64,000 bases of DNA from Streptomyces fodineus. Its GTDB lineage: Bacteria > Actinomycetota > Actinomycetes > Streptomycetales > Streptomycetaceae. Of the stretch, positions 1-8,501 are shown piece after piece. Location of the stretch: contig NZ_CP017248.1 in NCBI RefSeq assembly GCF_001735805.1, positions 3,162,001 to 3,226,000 of the forward strand, given 5' to 3'. Each line of letters begins with the position of its first letter. Position 1 is the stretch's first letter. A program made the translations under genes and the position numbers. The notes under the pieces are model-generated. The model saw nothing but the letters and a program-made list of their open reading frames with translations. It was not told where the DNA came from and did not search any database.

Positions 1-283
1 GAGCCTTGGGGATCTCCTCGTAGTTGACCCCCACGGCGAACCCGAGCCCGACGACGCCGGCCGCGACCAGCCGCTTCACATACCGCCGCATGGCCTCGGG
101 ATCCTCCGCGTCCAGCTTCAGCGCGGTGATCAGCAGCAGCTCGCCGCCCTCCATGTACGGCACGGGGTCGGCCAGCTCGCTGACGTGCGCCCAGCGGACG
201 GGCACGTCGAGGCGGTCCTCACCCGCGCGCACGGTCAGCTTGAGCGCGGAGTGGTGGACGAGCGAGGCGAGGGTGGGAGGCAT
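1..283 (-). CDS. PucR-family transcriptional regulator, N-terminal part (3' end outside window)
   Basis: The reading frame starts with ATG at 283 and runs off the left edge, so only about 94 residues are visible. The start MPPTLASLVHHSALKLTV, then a WAHVSELADPVPYMEGGELLL stretch and a GLGFAVGVNYEEIP segment, match the N-terminal ligand-sensing domain of PucR-type regulators as I know it. PucR proteins usually end in a C-terminal helix-turn-helix, which would lie outside the window. A weak AAGG Shine-Dalgarno lies before the start. Directly upstream are four helically phased decamers that could be its own operator. In actinobacteria such regulators often sit beside purine or GABA/polyamine genes, and gabT is nearby; that link is inference. 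Confidence 0.75.
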   Translation of the reverse strand, partial: MPPTLASLVHHSALKLTVRAGEDRLDVPVRWAHVSELADPVPYMEGGELLLITALKLDAEDPEAMRRYVKRLVAAGVVGLGFAVGVNYEEIPKA

Positions 284-310
284 GGGACCTTCACGGAGAG
301 AGGGAGCCAC

Positions 311-350
311 TGATCTCGTCAGATCACGGTTGATCACGATTGATCACGAC
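311..350 (-). repeat. Four phased decamers (NNCGTGATCA) upstream of the PucR-type gene
   Basis: Read on the minus strand, 350-311 is four consecutive 10-bp units: GTCGTGATCA, ATCGTGATCA, ACCGTGATCT and GACGAGATCA. The 10-bp period places each TGATCA-like core on the same face of the helix. The array ends 28 bp before the start codon at 283, where a promoter or operator is expected. It may be the binding site of the adjacent PucR-type regulator, but no binding data support this. Confidence 0.6.
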
Positions 351-430
351 GGACCGCCGTGATCTTTTGGCCACGGCGTATGAACGACCTACCCCGATTC
401 TGCCTCACCGTACGATCCCCCGCCGCCTCC

Positions 431-2919
431 TCACCCCCTCAGATCCACCAACAACGGCGGCGCGTGCTCCCCCCGCACACTGGTCAACGACAACACGGCA
501 TGCCCCGCCGGCACCCCATGAGCCAACTCGGACGCGGACCAACGCTCCCGCTCCACCTGACGGACGGTGACGGCCTCCGTCGTCACCGCCTTACCGGTCA
601 CCAGCTTGCGCAGGGCATGAATGGCGCGTGTCATCGGCTGGTCCGCGAAGACGGTGTGCCGGGCCACGTCCCGGGTCTCCACCCACTGCGTGCCCCAGGC
701 GTCCGCGAACCGGGTGCCGTCCCATGTGGTCACCCCGGAGAACGCCATGTGGCAGCCGACGGCCGCGTACAGCGGCCCGTGCAGCGCCTCGGGGACGTCG
801 CCCACCGTACGCAGGGCTAGCACCACGCCCGCGTTGCGGGAGCGTAGGCGCTGGATGCGGCGAAGGGACTCGGCCGTCACCGCGCCGGTGGCGTCGTCGA
901 GGACGAGGCAGGCGAAGTGGGTGCGTTCGCCCGCCTGGGCGACAGTGCCGAACTGGGCGAGCAGCAGCCGGGTGATGATCCGGGCCGCCTCCTCGTGTCC
1001 GCGGTCGGGCAGGTCGATGCGGACGCGCAACGGATGGTGGGCGATGGCGCGCAGGGAGAACGGCCGGGCGCTCCCGCCGTCCCCCCGAAGAACTCGGCGA
1101 ACGCCGGCCGGTCCAGTACGGCGAGCCGGTCGGCCAGAACCGGCCCGGGATCGCCCGCACCGGCCGCCTGCCGGGCCCGCGCGTCGAGTTCGCGGCGCAT
1201 CGCGGCGTGCTCGTCCCCCACGAGGGCGCCACGCAGCGCGGCCAGGGCCGAGGACTCGTGTTCCAGGAGTTCCCGCAGGGCGGGCAGGGTCGGGAAGCGT
1301 CCGTACGCCGCCCGGTAGGGGCCGAGGAGCTGGGCGAGCGCGGTGACCGCCCGCTGACCGGTCACCGCGTCCAGGTCGCCGGCCAGCCCCTCCGCCAGGA
1401 AGGCCGCCGCCTCGTCGGGGTCGTCGGAGTCCGCGTACGGGTCGAGGTCGTGCACGGACGCCGGGTCGCCCAGGCGTACGACGACGTCGTACGCCGAGTC
1501 GGATCCGAGCGGGGTGCCGGCCGCGCACACGGCTACGACCGCGCACTGTCCGGCCAGTGCCTGCAAGCCGAGCGACTCGACGACGGGCTGGATGAGATGG
1601 CGTGTCTTGCCGGCGCCCGAGGGCCCGACGGCCAGCAGCGAGGTGCCCAGGGTGTCCGGTGCGAGAGCCGCCCCGGCGCCGCCGTAGGCGAGCGGGGTGC
1701 GATCCCCGGCCACCCACTGTCCGATGCGCACCTGCTGGGTGAGCAGATCGTGACGGGCGCCCCGGCCGGGCAGATCACGCTCGCCGGAGGGGTGGGCCCA
1801 GGCGGCGCCGCCCTCGTGCAGCACCGTGTCGGTGAAGGAGGACAGCCGGGCCCGGGCGCGTGCCACGGTCCACATGTGGCCGACCCTGGCGCAGTCGACG
1901 TCGTTCATCCGGCCGGCGTCCACCTCGGCGGTGAGCGTGTCCGCGGCCTGGTGCTGGCCGGCCTCGCGCAGTTCGGGCCACCGAGAGGGCCGCCGGTCGA
2001 CGGACGGCGCTTCGGCCTCGGCCGTCCTCGCCCGGGCGCGCGCGGCGAGCGCCTCCTTTGCGAGGGACCACCAACCACCGATCCGGGCGAACGGCCACAG
2101 CACGAGCAGGGTGATGAGCGCGTACAGCCCGTCCGTGAGCAGCTTGGACGCGAACACGCCGTAGTCGCCGCCGTTGATCAGGACGATCAGGGAGAACAGC
2201 GGATCCTGAACGGGCAGGGCGTCCCAGCCGAGGCCGAACGCGCTCGGGAAGACGAAGGCCAGCGCGATCAGCGCACCGAGGGCACCGATGAGGGCGCGAG
2301 CGGGTTGCTCGCGGCGGGTGACGAAGTGCCGGATGACGTCGGACCAGCTGCCCAGGCGCGCCATCGCGTAGACGAGAACCGCAAAGAACGCACCGTCGGC
2401 GACCGTCTTGACCTCGGCACCCTGGTAGCCCTTCGGCGACGCGGTGCCGGGCCACCACCAGTCGTCGGGGGTGAGCAGCTTGAGGATGGTCCACTGGTAG
2501 GGGAGGCCGCCGTGCCGCCACAGGGACCACAGGAACAGTCCCGCCACGAGGGGGACGGCGAAGCCCACGATGGTGACCGGGGCCAGGCGCTGTCCCTGGT
2601 GTGCCGCCCTGGGCAGGCGGTAGCCGTAGCGCCAGATGCCGGGCTCGGCGGCCGGGCGCGGCTGGTCGAGCCAGTCGGCGACGGGCGAGCGGGGGTGCGG
2701 CGGGTGGGAGGCGTAGCCGGGCCGCGCGGCCGGCGGTGGCGTGTCCGGCGCCCGCGCCGGCCGGGGCGGCACGGCGGGGGCCTCGTACGGCGTCGCCCCG
2801 CTGTTGTACGGCGCCGCGGGCCCGTTCCGGGGTGCCGCGGGCACGTCCGTCGGCTCCGCCGGCCGCGGCACGGGGTGAGCATGCGTGCCCCGCGCGTCCT
2901 GCGTCCCGTCGCTGTCCAT
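431..2919 (-). pseudogene. VirD4/TraG-like membrane ATP-binding protein, frameshifted
   Basis: Translation from ATG 2919 (AGGGGG Shine-Dalgarno about 8 nt upstream) gives a Pro-rich cytoplasmic head, about four membrane segments (plus-strand 2590-2050) and an ATPase domain. A Walker A motif AVGPSGAGKT lies near 1620. Just after the residues EFFGG, near 1081-1086, the frame is lost. The frame that continues to the stop at 431 carries the rest of the domain, including the Walker B-like FACLVLDD. Adding one G to the six-G run on the coding strand restores a single frame of about 830 residues. The architecture resembles type IV coupling/TraG-like ATPases. An upstream ATG at 2955 lacks a Shine-Dalgarno. 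Either the gene is inactivated or the G run was misread. Confidence 0.75.
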
Positions 2920-3231
2920 TGCCCTTGCCCCCTGACCAGACCTTCCGTCCACCATCAGCGAGTCAATCTAATGCCCTCGCAAGGGGAGTTCGGCGATTGC
3001 GTGGCAGGGCACCCGGTCGGATACGAGCACGCCGTCGCGCCCCTCTCCCCGTACCTCTATGTCCACTGCGGACAACGGCCTACCCCGAAGACGCCCACAT
3101 GGAGCATGCCCACCCCCCACCCCCGGCCCTAGCCTGCGAAGAAAGATAGGTAAGCGGCCGAAAACATACCGCCCGGCAATGTCCGGGACGCACGGTCAGA
3201 CCGCCGGTACGCAAGATCATCAGGAGCCCCC
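2920..3231. promoter_or_regulatory. Divergent intergenic region before gabT
   Basis: This 312-bp gap separates the leftward VirD4-like gene from gabT. I see no credible coding sequence in it. An A-rich stretch, GAAGAAAGATAGGTAAG near 3137, is the most promoter-like part. The gabT Shine-Dalgarno AGGAGC is at about 3221-3226. Confidence 0.4.
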
Positions 3232-4566
3232 ATGACCGCACTTCCGCAGGAGCGCCGCGTCGTCACCGCCATCCCCGGCCCGAAGTCGCAGGAGCTGCAG
3301 GCCCGCCGTACCGCCGCGGTCGCGCAGGGCGTGGGCTCCGTGCTGCCGGTCTTCACCGCGCGCGCGGGTGGCGGGATCATCGAGGACGTCGACGGCAACC
3401 GGCTCATCGACTTCGGGTCCGGTATCGCCGTGACCAGCGTCGGCGCCTCCGCCGAGGCCGTCGTACGGCGGGCGAGCGCCCAGCTCGCCGACTTCACCCA
3501 CACCTGTTTCATGGTCACCCCGTACGAGGGGTACGTGGAGGTCGCGGAGGCTCTGGCCGAGCTGACGCCCGGTGACCACGCCAAGAAGTCCGCGCTGTTC
3601 AACTCCGGCGCCGAGGCCGTCGAGAACGCCGTCAAGATCGCTCGTGCGTACACCAAGCGGCAGGCCGTCGTGGTGTTCGACCACGGGTACCACGGGCGGA
3701 CCAACCTGACGATGGCGCTCACCGCCAAGAACATGCCGTACAAGCACGGGTTCGGCCCGTTCGCGCCCGAGGTGTACCGGGTGCCGGTGGCGTACGGCTA
3801 CCGCTGGCCGACCGGGGCCGAGAACGCCGGTCCCGAGGCCGCCAAGCAGGCCATCGACCAGATGTCCAAGCAGGTCGGCGCGGACAACATCGCCGCGATC
3901 ATCATCGAGCCGGTCCTCGGCGAGGGCGGCTTCATCGAGCCGGCCAAGGGCTTCCTGCCGGAGATCGTGAAGTTCGCCAACGACAACGGCATCGTCTTCG
4001 TCGCCGACGAGATCCAGAGCGGCTTCTGCCGGACCGGGCAGTGGTTCGCCTGCGAGGACGAGGGGATCGTCCCGGATCTCATCACCACCGCCAAGGGCAT
4101 CGCCGGCGGGCTTCCGCTCGCCGCCGTCACCGGGCGCGCCGAGATCATGGACGCCGCGCACGCCGGTGGGCTGGGCGGTACCTACGGCGGTAACCCGGTC
4201 GCGTGCGCCGGTGCGCTCGGTGCCATCGAGACCATGAAGGAGCTGGACCTCAACGGCAAGGCCAAGCGCATCGAGGAGATCATGAAGGGTCGCCTCACCG
4301 CCATGGCCGAGAAGTTCGACATCATCGGTGACGTGCGTGGGCGCGGCGCGATGATCGCCATCGAGCTGGTCAAGGACCGCGCCACCAAGGAGCCGAACCC
4401 CGAGGCCACCGCCGCGCTCGCCAAGGCCTGCCACGCCGAGGGCCTGCTGGTCCTGACCTGTGGCACCTACGGCAACGTGCTGCGCTTCCTGCCCCCGCTG
4501 GTGATCGGCGAGGACCTGCTGAGCGAGGGCCTCGACATCATCGAGCAGGCCTTCGCGCGCGTCTGA
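3232..4566 (+). CDS. gabT: 4-aminobutyrate aminotransferase
   Basis: This 444-residue class III PLP aminotransferase fits GabT in length and sequence. GabT moves the amino group of GABA to 2-oxoglutarate, giving succinate semialdehyde and glutamate. Visible family features are the GSGIAVTSVG region, NSGAEAVENAVKIAR, the VADEIQSGF aspartate motif and the PLP lysine in TTAKGIAGG (K288). The start ATG follows an AGGAGC Shine-Dalgarno. It stands alone between a divergent ATPase gene and a hairpin at 4593-4607. The polyamine uptake operon and aminobutyraldehyde dehydrogenase elsewhere in the window would supply its substrate, so it probably completes putrescine catabolism. The function is firm at family level. 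Confidence 0.93.
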   Translation: MTALPQERRVVTAIPGPKSQELQARRTAAVAQGVGSVLPVFTARAGGGIIEDVDGNRLIDFGSGIAVTSVGASAEAVVRRASAQLADFTHTCFMVTPYEGYVEVAEALAELTPGDHAKKSALFNSGAEAVENAVKIARAYTKRQAVVVFDHGYHGRTNLTMALTAKNMPYKHGFGPFAPEVYRVPVAYGYRWPTGAENAGPEAAKQAIDQMSKQVGADNIAAIIIEPVLGEGGFIEPAKGFLPEIVKFANDNGIVFVADEIQSGFCRTGQWFACEDEGIVPDLITTAKGIAGGLPLAAVTGRAEIMDAAHAGGLGGTYGGNPVACAGALGAIETMKELDLNGKAKRIEEIMKGRLTAMAEKFDIIGDVRGRGAMIAIELVKDRATKEPNPEATAALAKACHAEGLLVLTCGTYGNVLRFLPPLVIGEDLLSEGLDIIEQAFARV

Positions 4567-4952
4567 GCAGCGGGTCCGCACCCGGAGACGGGCGCCTGCG
4601 GCAGGCGGTGTGAAGAAGGTGTGCGAGGTGGATGGCGGGACGCCGTTCCGTCTGCCCAAGCGCCCCGGCCTGCCGTAGGTTCTACCCAGATGAGAGATAC
4701 ACCCCGCCCACAGGGGACTGTGGGCGATTTCAGGCCGAGGCCTCCCCAGCTTCGACCTGGTCGTGCCCTCGCGCACACAACCGGCGCCTGACGGCTCCGG
4801 GATCTCCTCACCGATCGGACGGTCGCCGCCCCAAACCCCCCGGGGCGCGCGACGTTCCGATCCGGACGGCCGCCCCCGAACTCCCCCCCCTTGTTCCGGG
4901 GCGGCCGACCTCCTTCTGCGCGCACGCGAAGAAACCTGCGAAGCTGGGCGCC
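4567..4952. other. 386-bp gap without a convincing gene
   Basis: Apart from the hairpin after gabT I see no gene here. An open frame runs upstream from the PAP2 gene into this gap, but its residues do not resemble a protein family. Confidence 0.4.
4593..4607 (+). terminator. Short hairpin downstream of gabT
   Basis: CGCCTGC-G-GCAGGCG is a perfect inverted repeat 26 nt after the gabT stop. No U-tract follows, which is common for streptomycete terminators. It is a modest terminator candidate. Confidence 0.35.
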
Positions 4953-5717
4953 GTGTCGACCGTAGTCCGCCGTGCCCCGCTCCTCGGCATCCCCGCCGTC
5001 CTCTTCGCCCTGATCACCTGGCAGGTCGTCGCCCACGGCCCGCTGCTGCGCCTGGACGCCCGCCTCAGCCGGGCCCTCGTCCATGTGGACCGCGTCTCCG
5101 CGGTCCTGTCCGACTTCGGCAACCCCCAGGTCGCCGTGCCGGTGCTCGCCGCGACCGTGGTCTACGTCCTGTGGCGGGGGCGGGCGACCCGCAGCGGCCG
5201 GTGGTGGCTGCCGCCCGCCGCCGCGGCCGTCCTGATGGTGCTGGTCCCGGTGATCGTCGTACCCCTCAAGGACTGGACCGCACGGCCGGGGACCCCCGTG
5301 GTGCCCCCGGCCGTCGGCTATTTCCCCTCCGGGCACACGGCCACGGCGGCCGTCGCCTACGGCTCGGCGACCCTGCTCCTGCTCCCCTGGCTGCGCTCCA
5401 CGGCCGCCCGGCGGTGCCTGGTCGCCGGGTGCGCGGCCCTGGTGCTCGGGGTGTCGTACGGCCTGGTCCGGCACGGCTGGCACTGGCCGCTGGACGTGGT
5501 GGCCAGCTGGTGCCTGAGCACCGTGCTGCTGACCACCCTGTCCCTCGTGAGCGGGCTCAGCCGAAGTACGCGTCGAAGGTCTTCTGGAACTCCCAGTTCG
5601 CGTAGCGGTCCCAGTTCACGGACCACGTCATCAGACCGCGCAGCGCCGGCCAGGTCCCGTGGGTCGCGTACGAGCCGCAGTTCGTCCTCCTCGTCAGGCA
5701 GCCCAGGGTCTTCGTGA
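4953..5717 (+). CDS. PAP2-family membrane phosphatase
   Basis: From GTG 4953 this is a membrane protein of 254 residues with about five or six hydrophobic segments and the motifs of type 2 phosphatidic acid phosphatases. These are a KDWTARP first motif, FPSGHT as the second, and RHGWHWPLD as the third. The first and third motifs are compressed relative to the textbook K-x6-RP and SR-x5-H-x3-D patterns. Such enzymes dephosphorylate lipid phosphates or undecaprenyl pyrophosphate; the substrate is unknown here. The last 50 or so residues are a Ser/Arg/Gly-rich tail that overlaps the 3' end of the convergent chitinase gene. That tail looks like antisense read-through rather than a domain. The start is uncertain because no strong Shine-Dalgarno is visible. 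Confidence 0.75.
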   Translation: MSTVVRRAPLLGIPAVLFALITWQVVAHGPLLRLDARLSRALVHVDRVSAVLSDFGNPQVAVPVLAATVVYVLWRGRATRSGRWWLPPAAAAVLMVLVPVIVVPLKDWTARPGTPVVPPAVGYFPSGHTATAAVAYGSATLLLLPWLRSTAARRCLVAGCAALVLGVSYGLVRHGWHWPLDVVASWCLSTVLLTTLSLVSGLSRSTRRRSSGTPSSRSGPSSRTTSSDRAAPARSRGSRTSRSSSSSSGSPGSS

Positions 5718-7389
5718 CCTCGGACGGCGGTACGTAGCCGTTGCCCGCCTCGGTCGAGGCCGGCATGCCGATCGCGACCTGGTCGGGGCGCAGGGGCGGG
5801 AAGACCTTGTCCGGGTCGCCCGCCACCGGGAAGCCGGTGAGCAGCATGTCGGTCATGGCGATGTGGAAGTCGGCGCCGCCCATGGAGTGGTACTGGTTGT
5901 CCAGGCCCATGATCGGCCCGGAGTTGTAGTCCTGGACGTGCAGGAGCGTGAGGTCGTCGCGCAGGGCGTGGATGACCGGGAGGTAGGCCCCGCAGCGCGG
6001 GTCCTGGCCGCCCCACTTGCCGGTGCCGTAGTACCGGTAGCCGTTCTGCACGAAGAACGTCTCGGGCGCCATGGTCAGTACGAACCCGGAGCCGTACTTG
6101 GCCTTCAAGGTCTTCAGCGCCGAGATCAGGTTCACGATCACCGGTGTGGTGGGGTTCTCGAAGTCGGTGTCGCTCGTGTCCAGGGACAGCGAGTGGCCCT
6201 CGAAGTCGATGTCCAGGCCGTCGAGGCCGTAGGTGTCGATGATGTCCGCCACGGAGGAGACGAAGGTGTCGCGGGCGGCGGCGGTGGTCAGCTGGACCTG
6301 GCCGTTCTGGCCGCCGATGGAGATCAGCACCTTCTTGCCGGCCGCCTGCTTGGCCTTGATCGCGGCCTTGAAGTCGGCGTCGCTCTCCACGTTCGGGCAC
6401 TCGGTGACCGGGCAGCGGTTGAAGCGGATGTCCCCGGAGGTGGGCGAGGTGGGCTCGCCGAAGGCGAGGTCGATGACGTCCCAGCTGCCGGGTACGTCGG
6501 CGAGGCGGGTGTAGCCGGATCCGTTGGCGAAGCTCGCGTGCAGATAGCCGACGAGGGCGTGGGCGGGCAGGCCGGCGGAACCGCCGCCGGTACCCGCGCC
6601 GGTCGTCGCCGTCACGACCGCGGACTTCGCGGACTCCCCGGCGTCGTTGCTCGCGGTGACCTGGAAGCCGTACGCCGTCGAGGCGGACAGCCCGGTGACG
6701 GTGGCCGAAGCGCCGTTCACGATCTGGGACTTCACTCCGTCACGGTAGACGGCGTAACTCGTGGCGCCGGTCACCGCCGTCCAGGACAGGGCCACGGAGG
6801 ACGAGGTGACCGCGGTGGCCCTCAGGCCGGCGGGCGCGGCGGGCGGCTGTCCGGTGCCGGTCCCGCTGCCGCCCGGGCCGACCAGGGAGACGTCGTCGGC
6901 GTAGTACGCGCCGGTGCCGTACCAGCCGTGCGTGTAGAGGGTCACCTTCGTGGTGGCCGCGCCGGTGGTGAAGGTGGTGGTGAGCTTCTGCCAGTCGGGG
7001 GCGGACTGGGTCCAGGTGGAGACGTCGGTGGTGCCGGTGCCGTTCGCGCCGAGGTAGACGTACGAGCCGCGGACGTATCCGGACAGTGTGTACTGCGAGC
7101 CGGGCTGGACGGTCACCGTCTGGGTGCACTGCGCGTCGTCGCTGCCCGCCGGGGTCGCCTGCAGCGCGGAACCACCGCTGTGCACGGGTGAGTTGACCGT
7201 CGTACCGGCCGTGCAGGTCCAGCCGTCGAGGCCGGACTCGAACCCGCCGTTCTTCGCGATGTCCGCGTCGGCCGCCCGGGCGGCCGACGAGAGCGCGGTG
7301 ATGCCGGGCACCGCCAGCAGTGCGGCGGTGAGCAGGGCGAGGACGGATCTGGGACGACGTGCGCGCGGGGCGCGTGGGGCGCGGTCCAC
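5557..7389 (-). CDS. Secreted chitinase, GH18 with CBM and fibronectin type III domains
   Basis: The protein has about 610 residues: a signal peptide (RRPRSVLALLTAALLAVPG, ending ARA), an N-terminal carbohydrate-binding module (FESGLDGWTC onward), a Pro/Gly linker, a fibronectin type III domain and a C-terminal GH18 barrel. The GH18 signature YGLDGLDIDFEG carries the catalytic glutamate, and KVLISIGGQNG is the second family motif. It should hydrolyse chitin outside the cell. I chose GTG 7389 because CCGGAGG precedes it. An ATG at 7461 would place the promoter and operator inside the coding region. A DasR-type palindrome lies between the -35 and -10 regions. The 3' end overlaps the convergent PAP2 gene by 161 bp. 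Confidence 0.92.
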   Translation of the reverse strand: MDRAPRAPRARRPRSVLALLTAALLAVPGITALSSAARAADADIAKNGGFESGLDGWTCTAGTTVNSPVHSGGSALQATPAGSDDAQCTQTVTVQPGSQYTLSGYVRGSYVYLGANGTGTTDVSTWTQSAPDWQKLTTTFTTGAATTKVTLYTHGWYGTGAYYADDVSLVGPGGSGTGTGQPPAAPAGLRATAVTSSSVALSWTAVTGATSYAVYRDGVKSQIVNGASATVTGLSASTAYGFQVTASNDAGESAKSAVVTATTGAGTGGGSAGLPAHALVGYLHASFANGSGYTRLADVPGSWDVIDLAFGEPTSPTSGDIRFNRCPVTECPNVESDADFKAAIKAKQAAGKKVLISIGGQNGQVQLTTAAARDTFVSSVADIIDTYGLDGLDIDFEGHSLSLDTSDTDFENPTTPVIVNLISALKTLKAKYGSGFVLTMAPETFFVQNGYRYYGTGKWGGQDPRCGAYLPVIHALRDDLTLLHVQDYNSGPIMGLDNQYHSMGGADFHIAMTDMLLTGFPVAGDPDKVFPPLRPDQVAIGMPASTEAGNGYVPPSEVTKTLGCLTRRTNCGSYATHGTWPALRGLMTWSVNWDRYANWEFQKTFDAYFG

Positions 7390-7435
7390 AAGGGCCTCCG
7401 GTGTAGGGGGAGTTGGAGGGTGGAGCGCACTCAAC

Positions 7436-7449
7436 TTGGTCCAGACCAA
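7436..7449 (-). promoter_or_regulatory. DasR-type (dre) operator at the chitinase promoter
   Basis: TTGGTC-CA-GACCAA is an inverted repeat with 6-bp arms, close to the streptomycete dre consensus TGGTCTAGACCA recognised by DasR, the N-acetylglucosamine-responsive GntR regulator. It lies just downstream of a perfect -35 hexamer and upstream of the chitinase start, so binding should block transcription. Confidence 0.75.
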
Positions 7450-7455
7450 TCCTGT

Positions 7456-7461
7456 TGTCAA
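7456..7461 (-). promoter_or_regulatory. -35 element TTGACA of the chitinase promoter
   Basis: On the minus strand TTGACA is at 7461-7456. With a 17-bp spacer the -10 region would be a poor CAAGTT, immediately beyond the dre-like palindrome. Chitinase promoters of this genus are known to carry their repeats in this position. Confidence 0.55.
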
Positions 7462-7473
7462 GGTGTTCCGGCG

Positions 7474-7926
7474 CTAACCGTCCCCACCCCTGGCCAGCCG
7501 CGCCGCCGCCTCGTGCATCGCCAGCTCCAGCAGCGCGGGGTCGGTCAGCGTGCCCGAGCCGTCCGGCGGCACCAGCCAGCGCACCCTCTGCGTCGCCCGG
7601 CCCGGATGCGGTACGACGATCCAGGTGCCGGGCCCGGCGGTACGGATGCCGGTGCCGACCCAGCGGGCCGCGGTGCCCGGCGGCACGAAGAACCCGACCC
7701 GGCTGTCGCCGAGGTCGGCGAGTACCGGGCCGGGCTGGTCGAGCACCCGGGTGAGGACGTCCAGGGTCGGGCAGCCGAGCCCGCCCGGCAGGATCAGTAC
7801 GTCCCAGGCCCGGCCGGCGGGCAGCAGCGCGACCCCGAGCGGGTTGCGCTCCCATTCCCAGCGGCAGGCTTCGGGGTCCGGTGCGACGGATGCCAGCCAC
7901 TCGACGGCCGTCTTCGCCCCAGTCAT
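7474..7926 (-). CDS. Conserved actinobacterial hypothetical protein, 150 aa
   Basis: This soluble protein of 150 residues has no signal peptide. It begins MTGAKTAVEWLASVAPDPEACRW and contains GRAWDVLILPGGLGCPTLDVL and TWIVVPHPG segments. The layout (small residues before WDVL, a Gly-rich turn, then WIVVP) recalls small proteins related to the N-terminal fold of bifunctional primase/polymerases, but I cannot see a complete active site, so no function is assigned. Its GGGAGG Shine-Dalgarno lies inside a long inverted repeat (7930-7994) that could fold over it. Confidence 0.6.
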   Translation of the reverse strand: MTGAKTAVEWLASVAPDPEACRWEWERNPLGVALLPAGRAWDVLILPGGLGCPTLDVLTRVLDQPGPVLADLGDSRVGFFVPPGTAARWVGTGIRTAGPGTWIVVPHPGRATQRVRWLVPPDGSGTLTDPALLELAMHEAAARLARGGDG

Positions 7927-7929
7927 GAG

Positions 7930-7994
7930 AAGGCCTCCCTCTTCACTCGCCCGACCGTGCGCACGGTCGCGTCGGGAGGAGAGAGGGAGGCCTT
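7930..7994 (-). promoter_or_regulatory. Long nested inverted repeat covering a Shine-Dalgarno
   Basis: AAGGCCTCCCTCT (7930-7942) pairs perfectly with AGAGGGAGGCCTT (7982-7994). Inside lies a 16-bp perfect palindrome GACCGTGCGCACGGTC (7953-7968). On the minus-strand transcript the arm next to the start codon at 7926 contains GAGGGAGG, the Shine-Dalgarno of the 150-aa gene. The structure could end the transcript of the upstream His-rich gene, or it could hold the Shine-Dalgarno closed. Confidence 0.6.
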
Positions 7995-8053
7995 ACGGGG
8001 GCATTACGCGAGTTCCGACCCCTCTTTCAAGTGAGCTGGGTCACATGCTGCCG

Positions 8054-8362
8054 CTACAGAACCACCTTGCAGGAGATGACGCCGTCGTGCAGGCGGCATC
8101 CGGACGTACCGCTGCTGCCCTTCGGATCGTCCTTGTGGTGGTGGCCACAGTGATCGTGATCATGATGGTGCTGGTGCCCGTAGTAGTCGCCGTGGGCGAC
8201 CGCCATGATCACCTCGGACGTCTGGTGCATCGGCGCCGCCGAGGCGGCCACGGCCGGCAGCATGACGCCTCCGACGACGACGGCGGCGGAGACCACCGCC
8301 GACGCCAGGCCGAGGCAGCGCTCGGCACGGGACTCGTCGCGGTTGCGGGTGATACGGGTCAT
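8054..8362 (-). CDS. Small secreted or membrane-anchored His-rich protein
   Basis: This 102-residue protein has an N-terminal hydrophobic signal (LGLASAVVSAAVVVGGVMLPA, shortened here to its core) ending near ASAAP. The mature part is dominated by a histidine cluster, HGDYYGHQHHHDHDHCGHHH. Two cysteines flank a short loop near the C-terminus (CRLHDGVISC). The His/Asp/Cys cluster suggests binding of zinc, copper or nickel outside the cell. The start ATG follows AGGAGA. I do not recognise a named family. Confidence 0.7.
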   Translation of the reverse strand: MTRITRNRDESRAERCLGLASAVVSAAVVVGGVMLPAVAASAAPMHQTSEVIMAVAHGDYYGHQHHHDHDHCGHHHKDDPKGSSGTSGCRLHDGVISCKVVL

Positions 8363-8501
8363 GATCTTCTCCTGCTGGTCCGGTGGAGTGGAATCGGTGC
8401 CTCAGGTGAGGTCCGTGCTTCCAGTACGCCGGATTACGGCCGCAGGGTCATGCTCCGGGATCCCGTGGCTTGACGGCGCCGTAAGGAGCAGGTAAAAGCA
8501 C

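Noticed and set aside
4632..4952. N-terminal extension of the PAP2 protein by 107 residues
   Set aside because: The extension is Pro/Arg-rich without membrane or family features; GTG 4953 starts directly before the first helix.
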